A DNA stretch of 64,000 nt from Modestobacter sp. VKM Ac-2977 (GCF_026968045.1 NZ_JAPVBQ010000001.1:1315238-1379237); one strand, 5' to 3'. Shown: positions 21,619-31,529, numbered from the stretch's first letter. Notes: generated by a model not told the origin, from the letters alone. A program made the numbers and translations.

Positions 21619-23101
21619 AGCCCTGGAGTTCCAGGGTCTTGGTCGTGTCGGCGCGGACCTCGGCCAGCAGCGCCGGCTCCTGGGACAGCTTGTGGCCGTA
21701 GGAGGGGATGGCCTCCTGCAGCAGCGGACGCCAGGTGTCCATCCGCTCCGGGAAGCAGCGCTCCAGCAGCGTGAGCATCGCCGACGTCGCGGTGGAGGCA
21801 CCGGGGGAGGCGCCCAGCAGACCGGCGATCGACCCCTCGGCCCCCACGATCAGCTCGGTGCCGAACTGCAGCACCCCGCGGCCGGTCGTCGCGTCCTGCT
21901 TGATGACCTGCACCCGCTGGCCGGCGGTGATGAGCTCCCAGTCGTCCTGCTCGGCGGTCGGCACGAACTCCTCCAGCGCGCGGAACCGCGCACTGGTCGA
22001 CTGCAGGACCTGGCCGACCAGGTACTTGGTGAGCGGGATGTTGGCGATCCCGGCGCCGAGCATGGAGCCCAGGTTGCCGCTGCGCACCGACTTCGGCAGG
22101 TCCCACATCGAGCCGGCCTTGAGGAACTTGGGGGAGAAGCCGGCGTAGGGGCCGAACAGCAGCGCCTGCTCACCGTCGATCAGCCGCAGGTCCAGGTGCG
22201 GAACCGACATCGGCGGTGCGCCGACCTTCGCCTGGCCGTAGACCTTGGCCTGGTGCTGACCGACCAGCTCCGGGGAGCGGGTGCGCAGGAACTGGCCGCT
22301 GACCGGGAACCCGCCGAAGCCACGGATCTCCGGGATGCCGGAGCCCTGCAGCAGCGGGAGCGCGCCGCCGCCGGCCCCGACGAAGAGGAAGCGGGTGCGC
22401 ACGGTGCGGCTGCGGCCGGAGCCGGAGCGGACGGTGACCGCCCAGCGCCCGTCGGATTCGCGGCGCACCTTGCGGACCCGGGTGGAGGTGTGCAGCTCGA
22501 CGCCGCGGCTGACGGCGGCGTCGAGCAGCAGCCGGGTCAGCGCCCCGAAGTTGACGTCGGTGCCGGCCAGCGACCGGGTCGCGGCGGCGACCTCCCCGGC
22601 CGGCCGGCCGGCCATCATCAGCGGGACCCACGAGGCGAGCACGTCGCGGTCGTCGGTGTACTCCATCTCGGCGAACAGCGGCTCGGCGGCCAGCGCGTCG
22701 TACCGGGTGCGCATGTACTGGCGCCCGGCCTCGCCGGTGACGAAGCTGACGTGCGGCACCGAGGTGATGAACCGCTTCGGGGAGTCGGTGAGGCCGGAGC
22801 GGACCAGGTGCGACCAGAACTGCCGGGACACCTGGAACTGCTCGTTGATGCCGACGGCCTTGGCGGAGTCGACGTGCCCGTCGGGTGCGGCGGGGGTGTA
22901 GTTCAGCTCGCACAGGGCCGAGTGGCCGGTGCCGGCGTTGTTCCACGCGTCGGAGCTCTCACCGGCGACCTGGTCGGCGGACTCGAAGACCGCGACGGTC
23001 CAGTCCGGCGCCACGACGCCCAGGAGCGCGGAGAGCGTCGCGCTCATGATGCCGCCGCCGACGAGGACTACATCGGGGTTCGAGGAACCATCCGTGGTCA
23101 A
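21617..23101 (-). CDS. mqo: Malate:quinone oxidoreductase
   Basis: Mqo is a peripheral FAD enzyme that oxidises malate to oxaloacetate and passes electrons to quinone in the TCA cycle. The 494-aa protein opens with the FAD dinucleotide fold (VVLVGGGIMSATLSALL), contains NNAGTGHSALCELNYTP, PFPVSGQF-like GGFPVSGQFLR, and LLGASPGASTATSAML near the end, all typical of Mqo. I chose the TTG at 23101 because GGAGG lies six bases upstream and the family begins here; an ATG at 23206 would add 35 residues with no similarity to the family. Its stop is inside a hairpin. Confidence 0.94.
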   Translation of the reverse strand: MTTDGSSNPDVVLVGGGIMSATLSALLGVVAPDWTVAVFESADQVAGESSDAWNNAGTGHSALCELNYTPAAPDGHVDSAKAVGINEQFQVSRQFWSHLVRSGLTDSPKRFITSVPHVSFVTGEAGRQYMRTRYDALAAEPLFAEMEYTDDRDVLASWVPLMMAGRPAGEVAAATRSLAGTDVNFGALTRLLLDAAVSRGVELHTSTRVRKVRRESDGRWAVTVRSGSGRSRTVRTRFLFVGAGGGALPLLQGSGIPEIRGFGGFPVSGQFLRTRSPELVGQHQAKVYGQAKVGAPPMSVPHLDLRLIDGEQALLFGPYAGFSPKFLKAGSMWDLPKSVRSGNLGSMLGAGIANIPLTKYLVGQVLQSTSARFRALEEFVPTAEQDDWELITAGQRVQVIKQDATTGRGVLQFGTELIVGAEGSIAGLLGASPGASTATSAMLTLLERCFPERMDTWRPLLQEAIPSYGHKLSQEPALLAEVRADTTKTLELQG

Positions 23102-23414
23102 GATCTGCCTCCGTGACTGAGTGCGTACCGGCCCATCGTCGTCCGCGTCGGCGGACGACACGTCCGGAACCCGGGCGTCCCCCCGAAGTGAGGGGATGAG
23201 ATGCATCACAGGCGCACCCGCCCCAGGGTCCTCCGCGCCGCCTCCGCGCGCAGCGCCGGCCCGGATGACGCGTCGGGCCGACGGGGACCGATCCTGCCCT
23301 TCGGCGTGGGCGCCCGGGACCGGGGGCACCGCAGCGGACTGCCGGGGCGGGCCCAGCCGGCCGCTATCGTCGTCGGGGACGTGGTCACCGGGGCCGCCAG
23401 CGGGGAGGACGGCG
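23102..23414. promoter_or_regulatory. Divergent control region between mqo and lspA
   Basis: This 313-bp gap has no gene that I can support. In the plus frame of lspA it is open back to 23121, but the sequence is low-complexity and the ribosome site GGGGAGGAC at 23402-23410 fixes lspA at 23415. A likely -10 for lspA is TATCGT at 23365-23370, giving a leader of about 38 nt. On the mqo side the ribosome site GGAGG is clear but no good -10 was found. Confidence 0.45.
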
Positions 23415-23996
23415 ATGGCCGAGCAGCCCGACTCCTCGACCGGCGCGACCCCGGCGGCTGTCCCCGGGCCGCGTGGGCGTTCCCGGGCACGCCTGCTCCT
23501 GGCCCTGGCCGTCGTCGTCCTCGCGCTGGACCTGGCCACCAAGCTCGTCGTCGTGGCCACGCTGTCCGACCGGGAGCCGCTGCGGCTGCTCGGTGGGGCG
23601 CTGTACCTCACCGAGGCGCGCAACACCGGTGCGGCCTTCTCCTTCGCCGAGGGAGCCACGGTGGTGTTCAGCCTGATCGCGCTGGCCGTGGTCGTGGTGA
23701 TCGTGCGCAGCGCGCGGCGGATGTACTCGACCGCGTGGGCGGTCACCCTGGGCCTGGTGCTCGGTGGTGCCCTGGGCAACCTGATCGACCGGGTCTTCCG
23801 TGACCCGGGGTTCCTGCAGGGCGGCGTCGTCGACTTCATCTCGGTGTTCGACCCCTACGGTCGGGTGTTCCCGATCTTCAACGTCGCCGACTCCGCGATC
23901 GTCTGCGGCGGCGTGCTCGGTGTGCTGCTCGCCTTCCGGGGCCTCGAGTTCGACGGCAGCCGGAGCAGCGACCGGCCGGACGCCGTCGCCGGCTGA
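23415..23996 (+). CDS. lspA: Lipoprotein signal peptidase LspA
   Basis: LspA is a membrane aspartyl protease that removes signal peptides from diacylglyceryl-modified prolipoproteins, the step after Lgt. The 193-aa protein has four membrane segments and the conserved patches [32 protein letters not shown] and [14 protein letters not shown]. The two catalytic aspartates are those of LIDR and NVADS. A 30-residue hydrophilic N-terminus precedes the first segment. ATG 23415 has a strong site, GGGGAGGAC. It lies 56 bp before an RluD-family gene, a classic pairing. Confidence 0.94.
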   Translation: MAEQPDSSTGATPAAVPGPRGRSRARLLLALAVVVLALDLATKLVVVATLSDREPLRLLGGALYLTEARNTGAAFSFAEGATVVFSLIALAVVVVIVRSARRMYSTAWAVTLGLVLGGALGNLIDRVFRDPGFLQGGVVDFISVFDPYGRVFPIFNVADSAIVCGGVLGVLLAFRGLEFDGSRSSDRPDAVAG

Positions 23997-24040
23997 GCGG
24001 GGGTCGGCCCGGCGGCGGCCGGGCAAGCTGCCCCACCCGT

Positions 24041-24046
24041 CACAAT
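24041..24046 (+). promoter_or_regulatory. Putative -10 (CACAAT) for a leaderless rluD-like transcript
   Basis: CACAAT matches four of six positions of TATAAT and is followed by exactly six bases and the GTG at 24053. No ribosome site precedes the GTG. Confidence 0.4.
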
Positions 24047-24052
24047 GGTGCG

Positions 24053-25021
24053 GTGACCAGCAGTCCCGGCCAGGCCTCCTCCTCCGGCGGGCGACCCGGT
24101 GAACACCGGTCGCTGCCCGTGCCCGACGGGCTCGAGGGCCAGCGGGTCGACCAGGCCCTGGTGCGGCTCTTCGGGGTCACCCGCGCCGTCGCCGCCGAGC
24201 TGGCCGACGGTGGCGCCGTGGTCGTCGACGGCCGCGCCCGGGGCAAGGGCGACCGGCTGACCGCGGGCAGCTGGCTGGAGGTGGAGCTGCCGCCGCCGCC
24301 GGGTGAGCCGGCCGCACCGGTGCCGGTCTCGGGTCTCGGGATCGTCCACGACGACGACGACGTCGTGGTCATCGACAAGCCGGTCGGGGTGGCCGCGCAC
24401 GGCAGCCCCGGTTGGACGGGGCCCACCGTCACCGGCGGACTGGCCGCGGCGGGCTACCGGATCTCCACCAGCGGTGCAGCCGAGCGGCAGGGCATCGTGC
24501 ACCGCCTGGACGCCGCGACCACCGGCCTCATGGTCGTGGCCAAGAGCGAGCGGGCGTACACCCTGCTCAAGGCGGCGTTCAAGGAACGGACCGTCGACAA
24601 GGGCTACCAGGCCCTGGTGCAGGGGCACCCCGATCCGTCCAAGGGCACGATCGACGCCCCGATCGACCGGCACCCCAAGCACGACTGGCGGTTCGCGGTG
24701 GTGACCGGCGGCCGCCCGTCGGTCACCCACTACGAGGTGGCGGAGGCGTTCCCGGCGGCCAGCCTCGTCGACGTCCACCTGGAGACCGGGCGCACCCACC
24801 AGATCCGCGTGCACTTCTCCGCCCTGCGCCACCCGTGCGTCGGGGACATGACCTACGGCGCCGACCCGACCCTGGCCGCCCGGCTCGGCGTGGAGCGGCA
24901 GTGGCTGCACGCGGTGCGGCTCGGGTTCGCCCACCCGGCCGACGGGCGCTGGGTCGAGTTCAGCAGCGACCACCCGGCCGACCTGGCCGGCGCCCTGGCG
25001 ATCCTGCGCGCCGAGAACTGA
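24053..25021 (+). CDS. RluA/RluD-family 23S rRNA pseudouridine synthase
   Basis: This enzyme isomerises uridines to pseudouridine in rRNA. The 322-aa protein has an S4 RNA-binding domain at about residues 20-85 ([20 protein letters not shown]) and an RluA-type catalytic domain. The catalytic motif [13 protein letters not shown] lies near residues 150-162, with the active aspartate in RLD. Further on are [10 protein letters not shown] and [10 protein letters not shown], both standard. The pairing with lspA matches the common lspA-rluD order. Exact target uridines cannot be read from the sequence. The GTG start at 24053 looks leaderless. Confidence 0.92.
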   Translation: MTSSPGQASSSGGRPGEHRSLPVPDGLEGQRVDQALVRLFGVTRAVAAELADGGAVVVDGRARGKGDRLTAGSWLEVELPPPPGEPAAPVPVSGLGIVHDDDDVVVIDKPVGVAAHGSPGWTGPTVTGGLAAAGYRISTSGAAERQGIVHRLDAATTGLMVVAKSERAYTLLKAAFKERTVDKGYQALVQGHPDPSKGTIDAPIDRHPKHDWRFAVVTGGRPSVTHYEVAEAFPAASLVDVHLETGRTHQIRVHFSALRHPCVGDMTYGADPTLAARLGVERQWLHAVRLGFAHPADGRWVEFSSDHPADLAGALAILRAEN

Positions 25022-25033
25022 GGCGTCCGACCG

Positions 25034-25843
25034 GTGTCCGGAGCCCCCGACCTCCCTGCTGCTCTCGCCGACTTCGGCGCCGCGCAGCTGGCGGCGGTGA
25101 TCATCGCCGTCTACCTGGTCGTGGGGGAGCCGTTCGTCGGGTACGTGCTGCACCGGCGGTTCGAGGGCCGGCTGCGCACCGACCCGGCCGCGCGCCGCTC
25201 CTTCTACCGCCGGCTGCTGGTGCTCGAGTGGGGCCTGGCGCTGGTCGCCCTCGTGGTCTGGCTCGCCGCCCCGGAAGTGAGCGCGGCCGAGGTGGGCCTG
25301 CGCTGGCCGACGGGCTGGCCGGGAGTGGGCACCTGGCTGGCCGTCGTCGTGCTCGGGCTGCTCGTCCTGCTGACCACCCGGGCGCTGCGCAGCGGCGCCG
25401 TGGCCGGGCCGCCGCCGGAGACGCTGCGCCGCACCCGCCCCGGCGAGGCCCGGCACGCCGAGCCCCCCGGGCACTCGACGCTCGCGCTGCTCCCGCGCAG
25501 CCGCTCTGAGCGTCGGCTCTTCGCCCTGGTCGGCGTCACGGCGGGGGTGTGCGAGGAGTGGCTCTACCGCGGCTTCTTCCTCGCCGTGGTGGCCGCACTG
25601 GCCCCTGGGCTCCCCGCACTGGTGCTGGTCCTGGTGGCCGCTCTCGCGTTCGGCGCGGCGCACGCGTACCAGGGGCCGGCCGGGGTGGTGACCACCGGCG
25701 TCCTCGGGGGCGTGCTGGCCGGGGTCTACCTGGACACCGGGTCGCTGCTGCTGCCGGTGCTGCTGCACGCCGCGATCGACCTGCGGTTCCTCTTCGTGCC
25801 CTCCTCCGCGTTGCCGTCCGCCGAGACCCCGGAGCGGGCGTGA
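25034..25843 (+). CDS. CPBP-family intramembrane metalloprotease
   Basis: The 269-aa protein has about seven hydrophobic segments. The CPBP (Abi) signature is present: EEWLYRG at about residues 174-180, FGAAHAYQG about 45 residues later, and a final LLHAAIDL. These Glu and His residues form the metal site of Rce1-like proteases. In bacteria, family roles include bacteriocin self-immunity and regulated proteolysis, but most members have no known substrate. It begins 13 nt after the rluD-like gene and so is probably co-transcribed. Confidence 0.82.
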   Translation: MSGAPDLPAALADFGAAQLAAVIIAVYLVVGEPFVGYVLHRRFEGRLRTDPAARRSFYRRLLVLEWGLALVALVVWLAAPEVSAAEVGLRWPTGWPGVGTWLAVVVLGLLVLLTTRALRSGAVAGPPPETLRRTRPGEARHAEPPGHSTLALLPRSRSERRLFALVGVTAGVCEEWLYRGFFLAVVAALAPGLPALVLVLVAALAFGAAHAYQGPAGVVTTGVLGGVLAGVYLDTGSLLLPVLLHAAIDLRFLFVPSSALPSAETPERA

Positions 25844-26053
25844 CGGAGTGGTCCGGATCGCCGAGACACGTCCTGTCGGACCCTCGGCGTAGGACTCCGG
25901 AGGTGCGAGGATCGACAGCACCGGTCCCCGTTCGAGAGCACCACCGAGCGACACCGCTGAACGGCCTTCCCCGCCGGTCATGAGAACGACCACGTCGGTC
26001 CTTGCCGCCCCGCCTGGCAGGGCCGACGCGACCCGTGAGGAGCACCCCGCACC

Positions 26054-29000
26054 GTGAGCAGCACCCCGTCCTCAGAGAACTTCGTGCACCTGCACGTGCA
26101 CACCGAGTACTCGATGCTCGACGGGGCGGCCAAGCTCGGTGAGGTCACCAAGGCCGCGGCCGACGAGGGCATGCCGGCGCTGGCGATGACCGACCACGGC
26201 AACGTCTTCGGCGCCTACGACTTCTACAAGACCGCCAAGGCCGCCGGCGTGAAGCCGATCATCGGCATGGAGGGCTACTACACGCCCGGCTCGCGCTTCG
26301 ACCGCGCCCCGTTCGACTTCGGCGACAAGCTGATCGACGAGGAGGGCGACGGTGGGTCCAACCGCGGCAAGGCCGCCTACACGCACATGACCCTCCTGGC
26401 CAAGACCACCGAGGGCATGCACAACCTGTTCCGGCTCTCTTCGCTGGCCAGCCTGGAGGGGCAGTACCGCAAGCCCCGGTTCGACCGCGACCTGCTGGAG
26501 AAGTACGGCAAGGGCCTGATCGCCACCACCGGGTGTCCCTCCGGCGAGGTCAACATGTGGCTGCGCGCGGGCAAGGTCGACCGAGCCCGGCAGGCCGCCG
26601 CCGACTTCCAGGACATCTTCGGCAAGGAGAACTTCTACGCCGAGGTCATGGACCACGGGCTGTCGATCGAGAAGAAGACCAAGCCCGCCCTGCTGGAGAT
26701 CGCCAAGGAGCTCGGCATCCCGCTGCTGGGCACCAACGACCTGCACTACACGCACCGCGAGGACGCCGCCGCCCACGACGCCCTGCTGTGCATCCAGACC
26801 GGCTCGCGGCTCAACGAGCCCAACCGCTTCAAGTTCAACGGCGACGGCTACTACCTGAAGTCGGCCGCGGAGATGCGTGCGCTGTTCTCCGAGCACCCCG
26901 AGGCCTGCGACAACACGCTGCTGATCGCCGAGCAGTGCGAGGTGACCTTCACCGAGGGCGCCGACCTGATGCCCCGGTTCCCGCTCCCCGAGGGCGAGGA
27001 CGAGACCTCCTGGTTCATCAAGGAGGTCGAGGCCGGGCTGCACAAGCGCTACCCGGCCGGCATCCCCGACCACGTGCGCAAGCAGGCCGACTACGAGGTC
27101 GGGATCATCACCCAGATGGGCTTCCCGGGGTACTTCCTCGTGGTCGCCGACTTCATCAACTGGGCCAAGGACAACGGCATCCGGGTCGGTCCGGGCCGTG
27201 GCTCGGCCGCTGGGTCGATGGCCGCCTTCGCCATGGGCATCACCGACCTCGACCCGCTGCAGCACGGGCTGATCTTCGAGCGGTTCCTCAACCCCGAGCG
27301 CGTCTCCATGCCCGACGTCGACATCGACTTCGACGACCGCCGCCGCGGTGAGGTGATCCGCTACGTCTCGGAGAAGTACGGCGAGGAGCGGGTCAGCCAG
27401 ATCGTCACCTACGGCACGATCAAGGCCAAGGCCGCGATCAAGGACGCCGCCCGGGTGCTCGACCGGCCCTACTCGGTGGGCGACGAGCTGACCAAGCTGA
27501 TGCCCCCCGGCGTCATGGGCAAGGACATCCCGCTGTCGGGCATCTTCGACCCCAAGCACGAGCGCTACCGGGAGGCCGGGGAGTTCCGGGCCCGCTACGA
27601 GTCCGACCCGGGCGCGGCCGAGGTCATCGACCAGGCCCGCAAGCTGGAGGGGCTGAAGCGGCAGTGGGGCGTGCACGCCGCAGGCGTCATCATCGGCCGG
27701 TACCCGCTGATCGACAGCGTGCCGATCATGCGCCGGGAGGCCGACGGCGCGGTGATCACGCAGTTCGACTACCCGACCTGCGAGACCCTCGGCCTGCTCA
27801 AGATGGACTTCCTGGGCCTGCGCAACCTGACCGTCATCGACGACGCGCTGCGCAACATCGTGATCAACGGCAAGGCCCCGGTCGACCTCGACGAGATCAG
27901 CAAGGACCTCACCGACAAGAAGACCTACGAGCTGCTCGGTCGCGGCGACACCCTGGGGGTCTTCCAGTTCGACGGCGGCCCGATGCGGTCGCTGCTGCGG
28001 CTGATGCGCCCGGACAACTTCGAGGACATCTCCGCCGTCGGCGCGCTCTACCGGCCGGGCCCGATGGGCGCGAACTCGCACACCAACTACGCGCTGCGCA
28101 AGAACGGCCAGCAGGAGATCACCCCGATCCACCCGGAGCTGGCCGAACCGCTCGAGGAGATCCTCGGTCAGACCTACGGCCTGATCGTGTACCAGGAGCA
28201 GGTCATGGCGATCGCGCAGAAGGTCGCCGGGTACTCCCTCGGCAAGGCCGACTTGCTGCGCCGCGCGATGGGCAAGAAGAAGAAGTCGGTGCTGGACGCC
28301 GAGTACGTCGGCTTCGAGGCCGGGATGAAGGCCAACGGCTACTCCGCCGCCGCGGTCAAGACGCTCTGGGACATCCTGGTCCCCTTCGCCGACTACGCCT
28401 TCAACAAGGCGCACTCGGCGGCCTACGGCCTGGTCTCCTACTGGACCGCCTACCTCAAGGCCAACTACCCGGCCGAGTACATGGCCGGGCTGCTCACCAG
28501 CGTCGGCGACGACAAGGACCGCCGGCCGGTGTACCTGGCCGAGTGCCGCCGGATGGGCATCAAGGTCCTCCCGCCGGACGTCAACGAGTCCTCCTGGGAC
28601 TTCACCGCCGTCGGCAACGACATCCGCTTCGGCATGGCCTCGGTGCGCAACGTCGGGACCAACGTCGTCGACTCGATCGTGCGGGCGCGGGAGGAGAAGG
28701 GGGCGTTCAAGGACTTCGCCGACTTCATGCGCAAGATCGACACGGTGGCCTGCAACAAGAAGGTCATCGAGTCCCTGGCCAAGGCCGGGGCCTTCGACTC
28801 CATGGGCCACTCCCGGCAGGGCATCGCCGCGATCCACGCCAACGCCGTCGACCAGGCGATGGGCGTGAAGCGCAAGGAGGCCGAGGGCCAGTTCGACCTG
28901 TTCGGCAGCTTCGGCGAGACCGCCGAGGACCCGTTCGGCTCCTCGCTGGACATCGCGATCCCCACCGCCGACTGGTCCAAGTCGGAGAAGCTCGTCTTCG

Positions 29001-29611
29001 AGCGGGACATGCTCGGCCTCTACGTCTCCGACCACCCGCTGCACGGGGTGGAACACGTGCTCACCTCGCACGCCGACACCGCGCTGGCCGAGATCCTCTC
29101 CGGCGGGGTCGAGGACGGCGCGAACGTCACGATCGCCGGCATCCTCACCGCCGTCGGGCCGCGCACCAACAAGCAGGGTGCACCGTGGGCCATCGCCACC
29201 ATCGAGGACCTCGAGGCCGGGCTGGAGGTGCTGTTCTTCCCGAAGACCTGGGCGCAGGTCCAGGACAAGGTGGTCCGCGACCAGATCGTGGTGGTCAAGG
29301 GCCGGATCAGCCGTCGGGACGACACGCCTTCGCTGTTCGCCTCCGAGGTGTACATCCCGGAGGTCACCGACGGCCCGCGCGGGCCGGTGCTGGTCTCGAT
29401 GCCGGCGGCCCGCTGCACCCCGCCGGTGGTGGAGCGGCTCCGCGAGGTCCTGGGCAGCCACCCGGGCACCACCGAGGTACAGCTCAAGCTGCTCAACGGC
29501 GGCCGCGAGACGGTCCTGCGGCTGGACCAGGGGCTGCGGGTCCAGCCCAGCACCGCGCTGATGGGCGACATCAAGGCACTGCTGGGCCCCACCAGCGTCG
29601 CCCTCCTGTGA
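26054..29611 (+). CDS. dnaE: DNA polymerase III alpha subunit DnaE
   Basis: This is the catalytic subunit of the replicative polymerase. The 1185-aa protein starts with a PHP domain that keeps metal-ligand residues (FVHLHVHTEYSMLDGA and ALAMTDHGNVFGAYDF), as in mycobacterial DnaE1, whose PHP domain proofreads. The palm has PDVDIDFDDRRRGEV at about 420-434 with the catalytic aspartates. Thumb, fingers (RRAMGKKKKSVLD, FNKAHSAAYGLVSYW), helix-hairpin-helix and OB-fold parts follow. Length and order match DnaE1 rather than the shorter mutagenic DnaE2. GTG 26054 has GAGGAGC upstream. A hairpin terminator comes 8 bp after the stop. Confidence 0.96.
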   Translation: MSSTPSSENFVHLHVHTEYSMLDGAAKLGEVTKAAADEGMPALAMTDHGNVFGAYDFYKTAKAAGVKPIIGMEGYYTPGSRFDRAPFDFGDKLIDEEGDGGSNRGKAAYTHMTLLAKTTEGMHNLFRLSSLASLEGQYRKPRFDRDLLEKYGKGLIATTGCPSGEVNMWLRAGKVDRARQAAADFQDIFGKENFYAEVMDHGLSIEKKTKPALLEIAKELGIPLLGTNDLHYTHREDAAAHDALLCIQTGSRLNEPNRFKFNGDGYYLKSAAEMRALFSEHPEACDNTLLIAEQCEVTFTEGADLMPRFPLPEGEDETSWFIKEVEAGLHKRYPAGIPDHVRKQADYEVGIITQMGFPGYFLVVADFINWAKDNGIRVGPGRGSAAGSMAAFAMGITDLDPLQHGLIFERFLNPERVSMPDVDIDFDDRRRGEVIRYVSEKYGEERVSQIVTYGTIKAKAAIKDAARVLDRPYSVGDELTKLMPPGVMGKDIPLSGIFDPKHERYREAGEFRARYESDPGAAEVIDQARKLEGLKRQWGVHAAGVIIGRYPLIDSVPIMRREADGAVITQFDYPTCETLGLLKMDFLGLRNLTVIDDALRNIVINGKAPVDLDEISKDLTDKKTYELLGRGDTLGVFQFDGGPMRSLLRLMRPDNFEDISAVGALYRPGPMGANSHTNYALRKNGQQEITPIHPELAEPLEEILGQTYGLIVYQEQVMAIAQKVAGYSLGKADLLRRAMGKKKKSVLDAEYVGFEAGMKANGYSAAAVKTLWDILVPFADYAFNKAHSAAYGLVSYWTAYLKANYPAEYMAGLLTSVGDDKDRRPVYLAECRRMGIKVLPPDVNESSWDFTAVGNDIRFGMASVRNVGTNVVDSIVRAREEKGAFKDFADFMRKIDTVACNKKVIESLAKAGAFDSMGHSRQGIAAIHANAVDQAMGVKRKEAEGQFDLFGSFGETAEDPFGSSLDIAIPTADWSKSEKLVFERDMLGLYVSDHPLHGVEHVLTSHADTALAEILSGGVEDGANVTIAGILTAVGPRTNKQGAPWAIATIEDLEAGLEVLFFPKTWAQVQDKVVRDQIVVVKGRISRRDDTPSLFASEVYIPEVTDGPRGPVLVSMPAARCTPPVVERLREVLGSHPGTTEVQLKLLNGGRETVLRLDQGLRVQPSTALMGDIKALLGPTSVALL

Positions 29612-29618
29612 AGAGGGA

Positions 29619-29640
29619 CCCCGTCCTCCTCGGGACGGGG
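29619..29640 (+). terminator. Hairpin after dnaE
   Basis: CCCCGTCC at 29619-29626 pairs perfectly with GGACGGGG at 29633-29640 around a six-base loop, starting 8 bp after the dnaE stop. No U-tract follows. Confidence 0.7.
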
Positions 29641-29705
29641 CCGGCGGTGGGCCCCCGCAGAGGTGGGCTGGGTCGGGCTGTGGGAGCGCGCACAGCCGGG
29701 CCAGC

Positions 29706-29711
29706 GACACT
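29706..29711 (+). promoter_or_regulatory. Putative -10 (GACACT) six bases before the DUF2567 gene
   Basis: GACACT keeps A2 and T6 of the -10 pattern and is followed by exactly six bases and GTG 29718. No ribosome site is present, so a leaderless start is likely. Confidence 0.35.
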
Positions 29712-29717
29712 GGACCG

Positions 29718-30440
29718 GTGACCGATCCCCGCACCGCCGGGCCGGCGCCGGGTGGACCGGCCGGTCCCGGCTCCCCGCCGGTGTCCCGGCTCGCGCCACC
29801 CCCGCCGGGCTGGGCGCCCCAGCAGCCGGCGAGCCGGGCCGGGTGGGGGCCCGGCCTGCGCGGGAGTCGCGCCGACCTACGGGCCGGGCTGGTCACCGTC
29901 CTGGCGTTGACGCTCGCCGGACTGGGGGCCGGTGCACTGTGGGCCTGGCTGGCCCCGCGGGTCGACTACCGGGTCACCGAGAGCCAGCTCGAGCCGGTGG
30001 CCGGGGTGCCGAGCGCCGAGGTGTTCGCGGCCGACGACGGCGTCTACGTCCTCGTGCTGGCCGGGCTGGGGCTGGTGGCCGGGCTCCTGGTGTGGCTGGT
30101 GCGCAGCCGTCGCGGGGTGCCCGCTCTGGTCGGCCTGGCCACCGGGATGGTCGGTGCCGGTGTCGTCGCCTGGCAGCTGGGGGAGTGGCTGGGGGCCGGG
30201 CCCACCGAGACGGAGCTGACCGAGGTCGGGACGACGGTCACCACCGGCGTCGACCTCGCCGCGACCGCGGCGCTGGCCGTCGGCCCCTTCGTCGCCGTCC
30301 TCACCTACCTGGTGGCCACTGCACTCACGCCGGACGACGACCTCGGTCGCCCCGACGACGGCGCCCCGCGACCCGAGCACCAGCTGCCGCTCCGCCCGCC
30401 GCTCCCGCCGGTGCCCCCGGCAGCCCCCCGCCGCCCCTGA
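29718..30440 (+). CDS. DUF2567-like membrane protein
   Basis: The 240-aa protein has a proline-rich cytoplasmic N-terminus (about 50 residues), then four hydrophobic segments near residues 56-78, 112-132, 135-160 and 175-200, and a proline-rich C-terminus. The layout and the patch APRVDYRVTESQLEPV before a domain outside the membrane resemble the actinobacterial DUF2567 family, known from mycobacteria but without a function. The spacing from dnaE (106 bp with a terminator) suggests its own promoter. The family call is by resemblance only. Confidence 0.65.
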   Translation: MTDPRTAGPAPGGPAGPGSPPVSRLAPPPPGWAPQQPASRAGWGPGLRGSRADLRAGLVTVLALTLAGLGAGALWAWLAPRVDYRVTESQLEPVAGVPSAEVFAADDGVYVLVLAGLGLVAGLLVWLVRSRRGVPALVGLATGMVGAGVVAWQLGEWLGAGPTETELTEVGTTVTTGVDLAATAALAVGPFVAVLTYLVATALTPDDDLGRPDDGAPRPEHQLPLRPPLPPVPPAAPRRP

Positions 30441-30450
30441 GGCGCCCGTG

Positions 30451-30499
30451 CAGGGTCCCTCCGCGAGCGTGCGAGCGGTGGGGGCAGAAGGGGGTCCTT
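30451..30499 (-). repeat. Second copy of the GC-rich intergenic repeat
   Basis: Read on the minus strand this 49-bp segment begins AAGGACCCCCTTCTG and ends GGAGGGACCCTG; it matches 12783-12830 on the plus strand with about seven differences and one gap. It fills the space between two converging genes, 10 bp after the DUF2567 stop and 2 bp before the stop of the Lon-domain gene. Confidence 0.6.
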
Positions 30500-30501
30500 C
30501 G

Positions 30502-31449
30502 TCAGTTCGGGGTCAGGGGGGTGGCGAACTGGCGCAGCGGAACCGGGACCGCCCCGAGGGTCCGCAGCAGGGTGAGCTCCCGGCGCAGCATCCGGGACTC
30601 CATGGCCAGGCGGCGGCGCGTCGCGGACTCGGCCAGCAGCGCCTGCCGGTCCTCGGTGGTCAGCAGGGCCACCGAGGCCACCAGGTAGGACAGCCCGCGT
30701 GCGTCGTCGCTGACCTCGCGCAGCAGGGCCGCGGTGTCGGCGATCCCGGCCGGGGCGGCGTCGTCCTCGGGCACCAGGTCGTCGGAGGTCAGTGCGTCCA
30801 GCACCTCGTCGGGCAGCCCGTCGCCGCCGCCCTGGCGGATGGCGACGTCGGCGACGTACCGGGCGAACAGGTCGCGGACGTTCCCGGCCAACAGCTCCAG
30901 CGAGCCGCGGGCCACCTCGGTCACGACGTCGTCGGGCTCGAGCCCGCGGGCGGTGTCCACGCCGACCAGCCCCTCGGCGTCCCCAGCGGCCTCCTCGGCC
31001 GCCTCCTCCTCGTCGAGCCACTCGACGACCGCGCGCAGGTACGTCGGCGGGGCGCCGGCGCCGGTCTCCCCGCCGCCGGTGGGAACCGCGTGCTCGTCCA
31101 GGTCGGCGGGTGCCAGGACCTCGAGCAGCCGGAAGCGCTCATCGCCCACGGCCACCACCTGGTACCCGCCGTCGGACTGGGGTGCGACGACGCGCAGCAC
31201 CGCGGTGCAGCCCACGTCGAACAGCGCCTCGGCCGGCGCAACGCGTTCCACCTCCCAGCCCTGGCGGATCGCCACGACCCCGAACCGGCGCGGTGTCCCC
31301 TCCGGGAGCGCGGAGAGGTCGGCGACGAGCTGGCGGTACCGGGGCTCGAAGATCTGCAGCGGCAGGACGACGCCGGGGAAGAGCGGGGTCTCCAGGGGGA
31401 ACAGCGGGATGACCTCGCGGTCTCCGGTCCCGTCCTCGCCCACGCCCAC
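30502..31449 (-). CDS. Lon N-terminal (substrate-binding) domain protein
   Basis: The 315-aa protein carries a stand-alone Lon N-terminal domain: [20 protein letters not shown] near residues 14-33, FEPRYRQL directly after, and [10 protein letters not shown] near 102. No ATPase or protease domain follows; the second half is acidic and helical. Such proteins are widespread in actinobacteria and are thought to bind unfolded substrates, but their role is not known. The start GTG 31449 is supported by TAGGCT exactly six bases upstream. The gene is divergent from hisD. Confidence 0.85.
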   Translation of the reverse strand: MGVGEDGTGDREVIPLFPLETPLFPGVVLPLQIFEPRYRQLVADLSALPEGTPRRFGVVAIRQGWEVERVAPAEALFDVGCTAVLRVVAPQSDGGYQVVAVGDERFRLLEVLAPADLDEHAVPTGGGETGAGAPPTYLRAVVEWLDEEEAAEEAAGDAEGLVGVDTARGLEPDDVVTEVARGSLELLAGNVRDLFARYVADVAIRQGGGDGLPDEVLDALTSDDLVPEDDAAPAGIADTAALLREVSDDARGLSYLVASVALLTTEDRQALLAESATRRRLAMESRMLRRELTLLRTLGAVPVPLRQFATPLTPN

Positions 31450-31455
31450 GCCGGG

Positions 31456-31461
31456 AGCCTA
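31456..31461 (-). promoter_or_regulatory. Putative -10 (TAGGCT) for the Lon-domain gene
   Basis: On the minus strand TAGGCT is followed by six bases and the GTG at 31449, the leaderless geometry. It lies 30 bp from the likely hisD -10 on the other strand, so the two promoters are divergent. Confidence 0.55.
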
Positions 31462-31490
31462 CGGGCAGCGGGGCCGGTGCACCCGCCGTC

Positions 31491-31496
31491 TACCGT
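31491..31496 (+). promoter_or_regulatory. Putative -10 (TACCGT) for the his operon
   Basis: TACCGT fits TANNNT and would start transcription near 31503, giving a leader of about 27 nt with the hisD ribosome site CGGAGG at 31518-31523. No attenuator or run of His codons fits in so short a leader. Confidence 0.45.
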
Positions 31497-31529
31497 GGGG
31501 TGTTCTCCCGTCGTACCCGGAGGTGCTCC

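Noticed and set aside
23121-23414. 98-residue N-terminal extension of LspA
   Set aside because: No family similarity, low complexity, and a strong ribosome site sits directly before ATG 23415.
25844-26053. LexA/SOS box upstream of dnaE
   Set aside because: Only a single GTTCGA half-site is found; no palindrome, and the polymerase is the housekeeping DnaE1 type.
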